The notes: generated by a model not told the origin, from the sequence alone. 40,409 bases of DNA from Propionicimonas sp. (GCA_030158185.1 JAOATP010000084.1:22030-62438); one strand, 5' to 3'; positions 8,469 to 18,662 are shown, counted from the stretch's first letter. Made by a program: numbers and translations.

Positions 8469-10787
8469 TCACTGGTAGGTGAACGTCGTGTACGCCGCTG
8501 CTGCGGAAGCGCCGGAGGGCGTCAGCACGGTGACGTTCACCGGCCCGGCGGCGTGTGCCGGGGCCGTGACAACCAGCTCTGTTGAGGAGACGACCGTGAG
8601 CGACGTGCCGCTGGTCCTGCCGAACGTGACGGCAAGGGCCCCCGAGAGCTGGGTGCCACGGATCGTGACCCTCGTACCGCCGGCAACGCTGCCGGTCGCG
8701 GGGGAGACAGCCGTGACCTGCGGCGCAGGGCGGGCGGCGTAGGTGTAGTTCGCTGCGGTGGTTGCGTCACTGGTGCCGTAGGCCCCGACCACCCGAACGG
8801 CGACGGTGCCCGGGTTGTGTCCGGGGACGACGACGGTGATGGACGTGGGCGTGACCTCATTGACGACTGCCTGGGTGTCGCCGAACTCGACGTACTTCAG
8901 GCCGTGGAAGCCGGTACCGGTGATGGTGGCCGTGCCCCCGCCGTCCACGGGCCCGCTGCTGGGCGAGACGCCGGTGACCTGCGGTGCCGTCGAACCCGCG
9001 TAGGTGTAGCGGACCGACGGGTTCACAGCGGACGTGCCGAACAGCGTGGAGACCCGGATGTCGAAGGTGCCGGCCCAGTGCGCGGGGACGATCGCGCGCA
9101 GCTCCCCGTTCGACGACACCTCGAAGTAGGTCTTGACGTCGCCGAAGGACACCGAGGTGGTCGCGGCGAGGTTGAGTCCGGTGATGACGACGTTGTCGCC
9201 GCCGACGGTGAGCCCGGTTGCCGGCGAGACCGTGGTGAGCCGCGGCACGTCGCCGTAGCTGAACCGTGCAGCCGCTGTGGCCGCCCTGCCGGCAGGCGTC
9301 TGCACGATGACGTCGACGGAGCCGACGCCCTGGGCGGGCGCTGTGGCGACGATCTCGGTGTCGGAGACCACCCGGAACGGGGCAGGGACGCCACCGAACC
9401 GGACGGCGGTCGTGTCGCCCAGCCACTTCCCGCGGATCGTGACAGCAGCGCCGCCGGCGGCCAGGCCGCGATCCGGGGTGACCGAGGTCACAACGGGAGC
9501 CTTGCGGTAGTTCAACCGGAGGTTGCGGTTGGAGCTCGACAGCGCCGTCGTTGCGATGACCCGGACAGCCTTCTCGCTGCGCCGGCCGGGGGCCTTCACG
9601 GTCAGCCGGGTGTCGGACTTCACCTTCAGCTTCGTGCCTGCGACGCCATCGAAGGACACCTTCTCCACGGCCGACAACCCACGCCCGGTGATGGTGACCG
9701 TTGCCGAGGTCCCGAGCCGGACGTAGCCGGGGCTGATCGCCGTGATCGTCGGCGCGATGTTGAGCAGCCGGTTGGGCGTGCCCGCAGGGTTGTTGGCGAC
9801 AGCGTTGACGAGGCTGAGCTTCAGGAGCTGGGCCCTGACCTTCGCCGGAGACCAGCTGTGGTGCCGCGCGACGACCAGGGCTGCTACCCCTGCGACGTGC
9901 GGGGCGGCCATCGACGTGCCGGAGCGGAAGACCGGCGTCCCGCCGTCGGAGGAGGCAGAGGCGATGCTCGACCCCGGCGCGTACAGGTCGACGCAGGACC
10001 CGTAGTTGGAACTGAGGACCTGCAGGTCGGACTCGTCGGAGGCCGCGACGTTGAGGGCATCCTTCACGGAGCCGGGAGAGTAGTTGCAGGCGTTCGCGTC
10101 ATTGTTCCCCGCGGCGGTGACAACGGTGACGCCGTCGGCGATCAGCCGCTTCACTGCCTCGTTCTCCGCCCGGCTGAACCCCCCGGAGAGGCTCAGGTTG
10201 GCGACGGCAGGAGTGCCGCGCCTGTGGTGGGAAACCACCCAGTCGACGGCCTTCGCCGTGCTGAGCGCGTCGCCGTTGCCGTTGCAGTCGAGGATGCGCA
10301 CCGGCACGAGCGTCACCCGCTTCGCGACGCCGTAGACCGTGCCGCCGATGACGCCGGCAACATGGGTGCCGTGGCCGTTGCAGTCCGCTGTGCCGCGGCC
10401 GTCGTTGACGAACGACCTGCCCTTCGCGACGCGTCCCCTGATGTCCGGGTTGCGGGGGTCGATGCCGGTGTCGAGCACGTAGACCTTCACGCCGGAGCCG
10501 GTGCGTTCCGTTGTGAACCGGCCGTCCAGCGGCAGTGCCGACTGGTCGATGCGGTCGAGTCCCCACGGCGGGTTGGACTCGGTGGACGCGGCCTGCACGG
10601 GGACGTTCTGCTCACCCGGTGCCAGGTCGAGGTGGTCCGCGACGGCTGCTGTGCTGGCGGAGGCTGCTGGAGGGGTGACGGTGGCTGCGGCCGGCGGGGC
10701 TGCAGCGGCGGTCGGTGACGAGGGGAAAGCCGTGGCGAATGCCAGGCATGCCCCGATACCGAGCGCCGTCAGGCGCAGTTTTCTCAT
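8469..10787 (-). CDS. Secreted S8 subtilisin-like serine peptidase with five C-terminal IPT/TIG repeats
   Basis: Signal peptide; catalytic motifs VLDTGIDP (Asp), [12 protein letters not shown] (His), [11 protein letters not shown] (Ser); five repeats beginning xxTxxSPxxGxxxGGxxVTIxGxxL. Confidence 0.93.
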   Translation of the reverse strand: MRKLRLTALGIGACLAFATAFPSSPTAAAAPPAAATVTPPAASASTAAVADHLDLAPGEQNVPVQAASTESNPPWGLDRIDQSALPLDGRFTTERTGSGVKVYVLDTGIDPRNPDIRGRVAKGRSFVNDGRGTADCNGHGTHVAGVIGGTVYGVAKRVTLVPVRILDCNGNGDALSTAKAVDWVVSHHRRGTPAVANLSLSGGFSRAENEAVKRLIADGVTVVTAAGNNDANACNYSPGSVKDALNVAASDESDLQVLSSNYGSCVDLYAPGSSIASASSDGGTPVFRSGTSMAAPHVAGVAALVVARHHSWSPAKVRAQLLKLSLVNAVANNPAGTPNRLLNIAPTITAISPGYVRLGTSATVTITGRGLSAVEKVSFDGVAGTKLKVKSDTRLTVKAPGRRSEKAVRVIATTALSSSNRNLRLNYRKAPVVTSVTPDRGLAAGGAAVTIRGKWLGDTTAVRFGGVPAPFRVVSDTEIVATAPAQGVGSVDVIVQTPAGRAATAAARFSYGDVPRLTTVSPATGLTVGGDNVVITGLNLAATTSVSFGDVKTYFEVSSNGELRAIVPAHWAGTFDIRVSTLFGTSAVNPSVRYTYAGSTAPQVTGVSPSSGPVDGGGTATITGTGFHGLKYVEFGDTQAVVNEVTPTSITVVVPGHNPGTVAVRVVGAYGTSDATTAANYTYAARPAPQVTAVSPATGSVAGGTRVTIRGTQLSGALAVTFGRTSGTSLTVVSSTELVVTAPAHAAGPVNVTVLTPSGASAAAAYTTFTYQ

Positions 10788-10890
10788 GCCCCCCCGAGCC
10801 TTCCCCCGAAAAAACTAGTCCGAGCTTAGCGACAGATGCCGCAGGATGCCTCGCAGGGCCTGCTTCCAGGTGTACGAAGTTGTGCAGCGG

Positions 10891-13800
10891 TCAGTTGCCG
10901 TGGACGGTGATCTCTGCGATCCCGCTGCGGAAGTAGCCGTCGCCCATCGGTGCGAGCGAGGTGAGGTAGACCAGCACGTAGCGGGTGTCCTGCGGCTGGG
11001 CCAGCGGGAGCTGGACCTGCGTTGCCGCGTCGTCGGCGCTGGCGAGCTTCGTCCACTGGTCGATGGACTTCATGGGGGCGGAACCGGCCTTCGCCTTGGG
11101 CATCCGCACCTCGACGCTGGTGCCGCCACCGCTGAGCAGCAGGTCGACCCTTGTCACCGTGCGCACGGCGCCGAGGTCGAGCACCAGGCCGACGCCGGGC
11201 TTGATGCCGCCCATGGTCGGGAGCTTCTTGTACCGCTCGGTGCGCCACAGGGTCGCCGGGTCGCCGTCGATGGCGAGCTTGGCCTGCTTGGCGTTCTCCG
11301 CGCCGCCGCCGCCGTCGGCCTTCGGGTCGAAGTCGGTGGCCTTTGTCACCTTCAGTGCGACGGCAGGCACCGGCGACGACGATACGGGTCGGATCATCCA
11401 GACCGCTGCGATCAGTACCGCTACCACCAGCAGCGCGATGCCGACGACGAGGACCGGCCGGGAGGGACGGCGCAGGTGCGGCAGCCGCAGCTGGAGTCGC
11501 GGCCGTGTCTTCGGGTCTGCAGCCGGCCCCGCGACGGCGGGGGCCACCGCAGGCGGGGGCACCGGGGTGAAGGAGTCGCCGTGACTGAGGGCGGCATCGA
11601 CAAAGGGCTCGGTCTCGTCGCCGGGATCCTCGTCCTCTTCGTCCAGCGGCATCGAGGCCGTGTAGCGGCTGGCGGCCGGGGTGGGCATCGGTGGCGCCAC
11701 CGTCGAGACCGGTGGCGGCGGGGCGCTGTCGGGGTCGATGGTGGGGTGCAGCCGTGCCCTGAGGTCGTGGGAGGCGCTCATCGGCCCGAGCACGAGGGAG
11801 AGCTGCGTCGTCACGTCCTGGGCCGTGGTCAGGCGGGTGGCGTGTGCCTGCGGCACCGGGGAGAGGATGCGGTCCACCACCTGGTCGACGGCGGGCGCAA
11901 CGCCGTTGCGCACCCGGCTCGGAAGCACCCAGTGGCCCTCGACGACCGGGGCGGCCGCGAGGCCGTAACGGTCGCCGCCCGGCCAGCGGGCGACGAGGCA
12001 GGCGTACATCAGCTGGCCGAGGGCGCGGACGTCGGCTGCCTCACCGTTGAGGTGGCTGTCGGCCGCCTGATTGACCTCGTTCACGCCGAAGCCGACCACC
12101 TTCACGTTGCCGGAGGCCGTCACGAGCAGCGTCGCGGGGCTGAGGTGGCGGTGGTACAGCCCCTGCGTGTGCAGCCCGACGAGGGCGTCTGCGACCTCAC
12201 GCACCACCCAGGCGGTCTCCACGCCGGTCAGCGGCCCGGAGCGCAGCACCTTTTCCAGCGTCTGGCCCGCCGCGTACTCGTAGACGAGGTAGGGCTCGGT
12301 GCCGGGCTCGGACTCGACGACATCGAGCACGCGCAGGAAGCGTGAGTCCGTTGCCAGTGCCGCGTCGCGTCCCAGCCGGAGCACCTCCGACGTGCGCGGG
12401 TCGGCGCTGTCGAGCAGGTGGACGAGGACGGCGCGGCCGAGGATGACGTCGTGGGCCCGCCAGGTCTGCGTCCGGTCGCGGAAGGCCAGCTGCTCCTCCA
12501 GCCGGAAGCGGTCGCCGAGCACGCGTCCGGTGGTGAACTCGGCTTCCGGGGTACCGGCGATCGGCGGTTCGGGGAAGTCAAGGACTTCGGCCGGCTGCCC
12601 TTCGGGCGGGGTGACCGGCACGAAGACGCCCGCGCCGTCGGGGTCGGTGTTCAGATCGCCGGACCGCCGGTCACCCTCCTTGTCGGACTCTTCGATGATC
12701 GCCTCGACCGCGTCGCTGTCGGTCTTCCGCGGGCGGCGCAGCACGTCCAGCAGAGACGTGGTCTCCGGGATCCCCAGCCGCTTGGCTGCGAAGAAGAACA
12801 CCAGGACGGCGAGGAGGCCGGCCAGCGCCAGACCGACCGCACGCAGCAGGAAGCTCGGGTAGCGCTCGAACCACCAGGTGATGACCCAGGCGAGGATGCC
12901 GGCGGGGATCGAGGCGACGAGCAGCCGTCCGAGGTGCTGCACCGTGTCGCCGGTCGGCAGCTCCGGCAGTCGCTTGCGCAGGGAGCGGTGGGTGACGAAG
13001 ACGCCGAGGAAGTAGGACGCCGAGTACGCCAGCGCCAGTCGGGCAGCGACGGTGCCGGGGTCGTTCCAGGCCAGCACGAAGGCGACGGCGAGCGCTGCGT
13101 TGGCGACGCTGATCCAGATCTGCAGCAGGAACGGCGTCCTGGTGTTGTCCATCGCGTAGTAGGCCCGCAGGTACAGGTACTGGATGGTGAACGGGATCAG
13201 GCCGACGGCGAAGGCGACCAGCGCCCAGGCGATGAAGATGTAGTCGTTCGCGCCGCTGCCGTTGCCGAAGATCAGCCGCGTGATCGGGTCGGCGAGGACG
13301 GCGAGGCCGATGGCTGCCGGCACGAGGAAGGTGGTGGCCAGCCGCAGGGCCCGCGACGTCTCCGCAGCCACCCCGACACGGTCACCGGCGAGGGCGAACC
13401 GGGAGGCTGAGGGCAGCATGGCCGTTGCGAGGGACACGGTCAGCAGCGAGTGCGGCAGGATCCAGATCAGGTAGGCGTTCCCGTACACCGTCAGGCCACC
13501 GCCGACGGCGTCCGCGCCGGCACCCGCAGCGCCACCGGCAGCGGGTGCAGCAGCCGTCGCAAGTTGCGAGACGACGACCTGCGCCAGCGAGGTGAGGGCG
13601 ACGTAGCCCACCATCCACTTGGCGACGTGGAAGGTGCGTCCCAGGCCCGTCCCCTTGAGGTCGAAGCGGGGACGGTAGTTCAGGCCTGCCCGCTTCAGGA
13701 ACGGCAGCAGGACGAGGGTCTGGACGATGATCCCCACTGTCGAGCCGATGGCGAGAACAAGGGCCTGCTGGTCGGTGAACGGCTCGCCGGTGAGGGCGCT

Positions 13801-14388
13801 CTGGCTGCCCCAGACCCACAGGTAGGTGCCGAAGACGACGATCGAGACCAGGTTGTTGGTGAGTGGCGCCCACATCATCGGGCCGAACTTCTCGCGGGCG
13901 TTCAGCACCTGCCCGAGCAGGAAGAACACCCCGTAGAAGAACAGCTGCGGCATGCAGATGTAGCTCATCAGCAGCAGCGACTCCCAGTGGTCGGCCAGGT
14001 CCGGCGTGCGCCACACCGGCGAGGTGTAGACGGTCATGATCAGCGGGGTGGCGACGGTGACGACGACGGTGAGGATGCCGAGGATGACGATGAAACCGGT
14101 GATGATCCGGTCGATGAAGGCCTTGCCGCCGTCCTCGTCATGGGTCACGGCACGGACGATCTGCGGCACGAGGACGTTGTTGAGGGTGCCACCGGCCAGC
14201 AGCAGGTAGAGCGAGGTCGGCACCGTGTTGGCGACGTTGAACGCCTCGACCTGCAGGGTGCCGTTGCCGAGCACGAAGGCCAGCAGCGCCGTACGGACGA
14301 GGCCGAGGATGCGGGAGACCATGGTGCCGGAGGCCATCACGGCCGTGGCGCTGATCAGCCTGCGCCCGCCCGCCTGCGCGTCGCTCAT
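10891..14388 (-). CDS. murJ: MurJ lipid II flippase fused to an intracellular pseudokinase domain and an extracellular discoidin-like C-terminal domain (Rv3910/MviN-like)
   Basis: Start MSDAQAGGRRLISATAVMASGTMVSRILGLVRTALLAFVLG; MviN/MurJ TM region, kinase-like domain, TM (PVLVVGIALLVVAVLIAAVWMI), then F5/8 C-like domain. Predicted 1900-aa ORF is an in-frame extension into the upstream gene's antisense/overlapping region. Confidence 0.92.
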   Translation of the reverse strand: MSDAQAGGRRLISATAVMASGTMVSRILGLVRTALLAFVLGNGTLQVEAFNVANTVPTSLYLLLAGGTLNNVLVPQIVRAVTHDEDGGKAFIDRIITGFIVILGILTVVVTVATPLIMTVYTSPVWRTPDLADHWESLLLMSYICMPQLFFYGVFFLLGQVLNAREKFGPMMWAPLTNNLVSIVVFGTYLWVWGSQSALTGEPFTDQQALVLAIGSTVGIIVQTLVLLPFLKRAGLNYRPRFDLKGTGLGRTFHVAKWMVGYVALTSLAQVVVSQLATAAAPAAGGAAGAGADAVGGGLTVYGNAYLIWILPHSLLTVSLATAMLPSASRFALAGDRVGVAAETSRALRLATTFLVPAAIGLAVLADPITRLIFGNGSGANDYIFIAWALVAFAVGLIPFTIQYLYLRAYYAMDNTRTPFLLQIWISVANAALAVAFVLAWNDPGTVAARLALAYSASYFLGVFVTHRSLRKRLPELPTGDTVQHLGRLLVASIPAGILAWVITWWFERYPSFLLRAVGLALAGLLAVLVFFFAAKRLGIPETTSLLDVLRRPRKTDSDAVEAIIEESDKEGDRRSGDLNTDPDGAGVFVPVTPPEGQPAEVLDFPEPPIAGTPEAEFTTGRVLGDRFRLEEQLAFRDRTQTWRAHDVILGRAVLVHLLDSADPRTSEVLRLGRDAALATDSRFLRVLDVVESEPGTEPYLVYEYAAGQTLEKVLRSGPLTGVETAWVVREVADALVGLHTQGLYHRHLSPATLLVTASGNVKVVGFGVNEVNQAADSHLNGEAADVRALGQLMYACLVARWPGGDRYGLAAAPVVEGHWVLPSRVRNGVAPAVDQVVDRILSPVPQAHATRLTTAQDVTTQLSLVLGPMSASHDLRARLHPTIDPDSAPPPPVSTVAPPMPTPAASRYTASMPLDEEDEDPGDETEPFVDAALSHGDSFTPVPPPAVAPAVAGPAADPKTRPRLQLRLPHLRRPSRPVLVVGIALLVVAVLIAAVWMIRPVSSSPVPAVALKVTKATDFDPKADGGGGAENAKQAKLAIDGDPATLWRTERYKKLPTMGGIKPGVGLVLDLGAVRTVTRVDLLLSGGGTSVEVRMPKAKAGSAPMKSIDQWTKLASADDAATQVQLPLAQPQDTRYVLVYLTSLAPMGDGYFRSGIAEITVHGN

Positions 14389-16358
14389 GCGTCCTTCCCT
14401 GTCGTCTCCGCTGCGGCTGTCCGGCGGCGCACCTGCCGGATGCGCCACGCCGTCGCGCCGACGAGGACGAGGCCGGAGACCCCGACGATGATCCACGCAA
14501 CGACGCCGAGGTCGGTGATCTCGACGGTGATGGACGTGTCGGGGCTCACCCGGTGGCCGTCCGCCGTCGCGACGTGGGCGCGGGCGATCACGAGGCCGTT
14601 GGAGGTCGCCTCCGGGCGGATGTTCACGGTGACGCTCTGCCCGGGCGCGACCGTGACGAGGTCGGACGGCGGGACGGTGAGCCGCTGCGGGTTGTCGGTC
14701 GTGACGACCACCTGCACCCGGATCTGCTCTGCGAGGTTGTTGGTGACCGTCACGGGGAACTGGTTGGTGCGCGACGACATCAGGAACCGGTGGCTGGCGT
14801 CGAGGGTGACCGAGCGGCCCACCTCGGGGCCACCGACGAGCGCAGCCAGCCCGCCGACCTGGGCCTCGAAGCCCGCAGAGTTGCCGATCCAGGCCGTCGA
14901 CGTCGTGCGGGTGATCGCAGCGTCGGACTGGTCGATCAGTACCGAATCGGGCACCAGGTCGCCGTACGCGTCGAACTCCGCAGTGAGCCGCTTGATCGTC
15001 TCCAGCTGGCCGGCGCCGAGGCGTGGCGGCTTCTCGGTGCCAAGGGCAGCGTTGGCGACGCCGGGGGTGCTGGCCAGCAGGGACCCCAGGTCGCGACGCA
15101 CCATCCACGCCGTGGTGGTCGCCTGGTCCTCCGCGAGGTCCTCGAGGCCGTCGAGGAACCGCACCTGACCCTTGGCCCCGGCGATCACGGCGGCGGAGTA
15201 GGCCAGCTGGTGGCGCTCGATGGTCGGCGTCTGCGCAGCCCCGGGCACCTCCGCAGCCGTCGCGAGGACGCGCGGCTCTGCGTCCCCGGTCTGCAGGGCG
15301 CCGGCGGCGGTGGCATTGGTGGCGATGATCGCCTCCGCACCGGAGTCCGAAAGATAGTCGTAGGTGGCTGCCGGCAGGATCCTGCCCGCGGGAACCACAA
15401 CCAGCGGCAGGTCCTCGACCCCTGCAACGGTTTGTGCCGCGGCACCGGCCCGGTGCACGAGTTCGGAGTCCTTGGTGATCCGGCCGGCGTTGACGTCGGG
15501 ATTGGCGAAGAGCGTGCGTCCGCCGGCGTGGCGGTCGAGCTTCCCGAAGCGGGTCAGCCAGGCGGTGGCGACATCCTGGCCGGTGCCCGGACGCGTGCCG
15601 GTGCCGTCGGTCACCTGGTAGCCGTCGGACATGTCGCGCACCTCGTCGAGCAGCGCCGGGTCGATCAGCCAGCCCATGCCGGGCCGGTCGGCGGCGGTGA
15701 GGAGGTTCTCCAGCCGCTGGCCGAGCTCGACCATGAGGCTGTCGTCCCGGAACAGGTTGTCGACGAGCTTCGTCGGGGCGGCGCTCAGCAGTACGACCGA
15801 CGTGATGGGCACCGGGGTCTTTCCCGGCATCGGCACGAAGGTGCGCAGCTGGCCGACGGTGCCGTAGTTGCCGCCGGCGTCGGCGGACGCGATCACGTCG
15901 GCGCCGAAGGCGTACACGGCTCCCCTGCTCGTGAACCCGAGGTCCGCGAGGGTGGCCCGCAGCTCGACCTGCCGGCTGGCCCCGGGTGCGAACGGGACCG
16001 CTGAGGTGGTGATCACCGCATAGTGGTCGGCGTCGATGGGCAGGCGTGCGCCCCAGCCGACCGTGGTCGTGCCGGCCTGGCGGAGGGTCGGGAGGTCGCG
16101 GATCGCGTCCCTGCTGCTCCACAGCAACACCTGGACGCCGTACGCGGGGGTGTCGCCGGTGTTGGTGACGGTGCCCTGCACGGTGACCTCGTCCTTCGCC
16201 TTCGTCCCGGAGACGGCGAGCGAGGTGACGGTGAAGCTCACCTGCAGCGTTGCCGCGTGCGCGGGGACGGGGGTGACGAGGCTCAACAGGCCCACGGCTG
16301 CCCCCCACGACAGGAGGAGCGCGAAGACCCGCCGCCTGCCAGTGGTGGTGCCGATCAC
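14385..16358 (-). CDS. DUF6049-like secreted/membrane protein (Rv3909-like)
   Basis: N-terminal signal peptide, C-terminal TM helix (VVAWIIVGVSGLVLVGATAW), ATGA overlap with murJ, conserved position between pcnA and murJ. Confidence 0.82.
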   Translation of the reverse strand: MIGTTTGRRRVFALLLSWGAAVGLLSLVTPVPAHAATLQVSFTVTSLAVSGTKAKDEVTVQGTVTNTGDTPAYGVQVLLWSSRDAIRDLPTLRQAGTTTVGWGARLPIDADHYAVITTSAVPFAPGASRQVELRATLADLGFTSRGAVYAFGADVIASADAGGNYGTVGQLRTFVPMPGKTPVPITSVVLLSAAPTKLVDNLFRDDSLMVELGQRLENLLTAADRPGMGWLIDPALLDEVRDMSDGYQVTDGTGTRPGTGQDVATAWLTRFGKLDRHAGGRTLFANPDVNAGRITKDSELVHRAGAAAQTVAGVEDLPLVVVPAGRILPAATYDYLSDSGAEAIIATNATAAGALQTGDAEPRVLATAAEVPGAAQTPTIERHQLAYSAAVIAGAKGQVRFLDGLEDLAEDQATTTAWMVRRDLGSLLASTPGVANAALGTEKPPRLGAGQLETIKRLTAEFDAYGDLVPDSVLIDQSDAAITRTTSTAWIGNSAGFEAQVGGLAALVGGPEVGRSVTLDASHRFLMSSRTNQFPVTVTNNLAEQIRVQVVVTTDNPQRLTVPPSDLVTVAPGQSVTVNIRPEATSNGLVIARAHVATADGHRVSPDTSITVEITDLGVVAWIIVGVSGLVLVGATAWRIRQVRRRTAAAETTGKDA

Positions 16359-16435
16359 CGTCCCATCGTACGGGGGTCTGCCTCACCGGACCGGCAGCAC
16401 CCGGCCAGCGGCGGCGGCCGGTAAAGTACCCGGTT

Positions 16436-17908
16436 GTGCCCAGCCTGACCGAACAGCAGCAACTTGCGCTCGCCGACGTGCTGTCGGCGGGCCCCAAGGT
16501 CCGCAAGCTCGCCCGGCTGTTCGCGGAAGCGGGGGAGTCCCTGTACCTGGTGGGCGGCTCCGTGCGCGACGCGCTGATGGGCCGGCTCGGCAACGACCTG
16601 GACTACACCACCTCCGCCCGTCCGGACGTGATCGAGGCGTTGGTGCGCAAGGTCACAAGGGCCGTCTGGGATGTCGGACGCGCCTTCGGCACGATCGCCT
16701 GCCGCATCACGGAGGCCGACGGCAGGGAGTGGCTTGTCGAGATCACGACCTTCCGCGCCGACAGCTACGTCGACCACACCCGCAAGCCGGAGGTCCAGTT
16801 CGGCGACCACCTGGGCGGTGACCTGGTGCGTCGCGACTTCACCGTGAACGCGATGGCCGTGAACACCGTCGACGGCGCACTGCTCGACCCGTTCGGGGGC
16901 CTCGGCGACCTGCACACCCAGGTGATCCGGACGCCGGCCGCTGCGGAGCTGTCGTTCTCCGACGACCCGCTGCGGATGATGCGCGCGGCCAGGTTCACCT
17001 CACAGCTCGGGTTCGAGCCGGACGAGGACGTGGTGACGGCCATGACCCAGATGGCTCCGCGCATCGGCATCGTCTCCGCCGAGCGGGTCCGCGACGAGCT
17101 GGTGAAGCTGTTGTTGACGGACAACCCGCGTCCCGGCCTGAACCTCCTGGTGAACACCGGGCTGGCCGACATCGTGCTCCCGGAGCTGCCGGCCCTGCGG
17201 ATGGAGCGCGACGAGCACAACCGCCACAAGGACGTCTACGAGCACACCCTCACCGTGCTCGACCAGGCCATCGAACTGGAGCGGACCCGCGGGCACGCCC
17301 CCGACATCGTCAACCGGCTGGCGGCGCTGCTGCACGACATCGGCAAGCCGCGGACGCGGAAGTTCGAGGCCGACGGCAAGGTCTCCTTCCACCACCACGA
17401 CGTGGTCGGGGCGAAGCAGGCCCGCAAGCGGCTGCAGGAGCTGCACTTCTCCAACGAGGAGGTCAAGGCGGTCAGCACGCTCGTCGAGCTGCACCTGCGC
17501 TTCCACGGGTACGGCGAGGGGCAGTGGACGGATTCGGCCGTGCGCCGCTACGTCCGCGACGCCGGTGACCAGCTGGAGCGGCTGCACATCCTCACCCGCT
17601 CGGACTGCACGACGCGGAACCTGCGCAAGGCCACCCGCCTGCGGCAGACCTATGAGGAGCTGGAGTGGCGGATCGACGAGCTGTCGAAGGAGGAGGAGAT
17701 GGGCGCGATGCGTCCCGACCTCGACGGCACGCGGATCATGGAGCTGCTCGGCGTCCCGGCCGGCCCCGTGGTGGGCGAGGCCTACCGGTTCCTGCTGGAG
17801 CGGCGCATCGAGGAGGGCCCGCTCGGCGAGGAAAGGGCGGCTGCCGAGCTGCTGGCCTGGTGGGCTGCGCGCAACGGTGGCACGGTGGCAGAGCATGACG
17901 AAGCCTGA
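16436..17908 (+). CDS. pcnA: CCA tRNA nucleotidyltransferase
   Basis: LVGGSVRDALMGRLGNDLDYTTSARP nucleotidyltransferase motif, RRDFTVNAMA motif, HD domain (LLHDIGKPRTR). GTG start. Confidence 0.94.
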   Translation: MPSLTEQQQLALADVLSAGPKVRKLARLFAEAGESLYLVGGSVRDALMGRLGNDLDYTTSARPDVIEALVRKVTRAVWDVGRAFGTIACRITEADGREWLVEITTFRADSYVDHTRKPEVQFGDHLGGDLVRRDFTVNAMAVNTVDGALLDPFGGLGDLHTQVIRTPAAAELSFSDDPLRMMRAARFTSQLGFEPDEDVVTAMTQMAPRIGIVSAERVRDELVKLLLTDNPRPGLNLLVNTGLADIVLPELPALRMERDEHNRHKDVYEHTLTVLDQAIELERTRGHAPDIVNRLAALLHDIGKPRTRKFEADGKVSFHHHDVVGAKQARKRLQELHFSNEEVKAVSTLVELHLRFHGYGEGQWTDSAVRRYVRDAGDQLERLHILTRSDCTTRNLRKATRLRQTYEELEWRIDELSKEEEMGAMRPDLDGTRIMELLGVPAGPVVGEAYRFLLERRIEEGPLGEERAAAELLAWWAARNGGTVAEHDEA

Positions 17909-18587
17909 GCAATTGGTGGCCGAGCCTGCCGGAGGCCTCTTCACGTCCCGCCCTGAAGGTGTCGTGTTCGACTGCGACGGCCTGCTGGTGGACACCGAGC
18001 CGTGCTGGACGGTGGCCGAGTCCGCTGTCTTCGCGAGGCGCGGGCTGCCGTACGGCACGAAGGAGAAGGCGCTGTTCATCGGCAAGAGCGTGCCGGCGAC
18101 CGTCGAGCTGATGGCCGGCATCTTCGGTGAGGTCGGCAACGACGACGCGATCCGCGCCGAGGTGATGGGCACGGTTGGCGACGTGATCCTCGGCCAGGCC
18201 GAACCGATGCCGGGAGCGCTCGAGCTGGTGCGCGCACTGTCGGGCAGGATGCCGATCGCGGTGGCCAGCAACTCCCCACGCGTGATCCTCGACATCACGC
18301 TGCAGCGGGCCGGCCTGACGGGTGCCTTCGGCGCGGTGATCGCTGCGGACGAGGTGCCGATCCCCAAGCCCGCGCCCGACCTGTACCTCGCTGCGTGCCG
18401 GCTGCTGGGCGCGCGTCCGTCCGCCAGCGTCGGTTTCGAGGACACCTGGACCGGCGCGGCAGCTGCCCGGGCCGCCGGCATGCTGGTCGTCGGCGTCCCG
18501 TCGCTCGATCCGGAGGGATTCCCTGCCGACGTCGTCCTGCAGAGCCTCGCCGACCCCCGCCTGCTCGCCTGGGCCCGGGCGCTGTAG
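17895..18587 (+). CDS. HAD-superfamily phosphatase (beta-phosphoglucomutase-like)
   Basis: VVFDCDGLLVDTEP, ASNSPR, KPAPDLYLAA, GFEDTWTG motifs; ATG at 17895 overlaps the end of pcnA. Confidence 0.9.
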   Translation: MTKPEQLVAEPAGGLFTSRPEGVVFDCDGLLVDTEPCWTVAESAVFARRGLPYGTKEKALFIGKSVPATVELMAGIFGEVGNDDAIRAEVMGTVGDVILGQAEPMPGALELVRALSGRMPIAVASNSPRVILDITLQRAGLTGAFGAVIAADEVPIPKPAPDLYLAACRLLGARPSASVGFEDTWTGAAAARAAGMLVVGVPSLDPEGFPADVVLQSLADPRLLAWARAL

Positions 18588-18594
18588 CCGGGCT

Positions 18595-18639
18595 CGAAAG
18601 GGGCAAGAAAGGGGACAGTCCCCTTTCTTGCCCCTTTCG
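18595..18639. repeat. Perfect 45-nt intergenic palindrome, copy 2 (core identical to copy 1 in inverted orientation)
   Basis: CGAAAGGGGCAAGAAAGGGGAC-A-GTCCCCTTTCTTGCCCCTTTCG; read directly. Confidence 0.9.
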
Positions 18640-18662
18640 TGACGGAGCGACGACCCGAGAAC

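Noticed and set aside
8817-10718. 633-aa plus-strand ORF opposite the subtilase
   Set aside because: Antisense artefact; subtilase catalytic motifs and TIG repeats on the minus strand are unambiguous.
12418-16004. Plus-strand ORFs of 330, 572 and 483 aa opposite murJ and the DUF6049-like gene
   Set aside because: Antisense GC artefacts without recognisable domains.
10891-16593. 1900-aa single minus-strand ORF
   Set aside because: Its upstream part is an Arg/Pro-rich out-of-frame reading of the DUF6049-like gene; true murJ start is MSDAQAGG at 14388.
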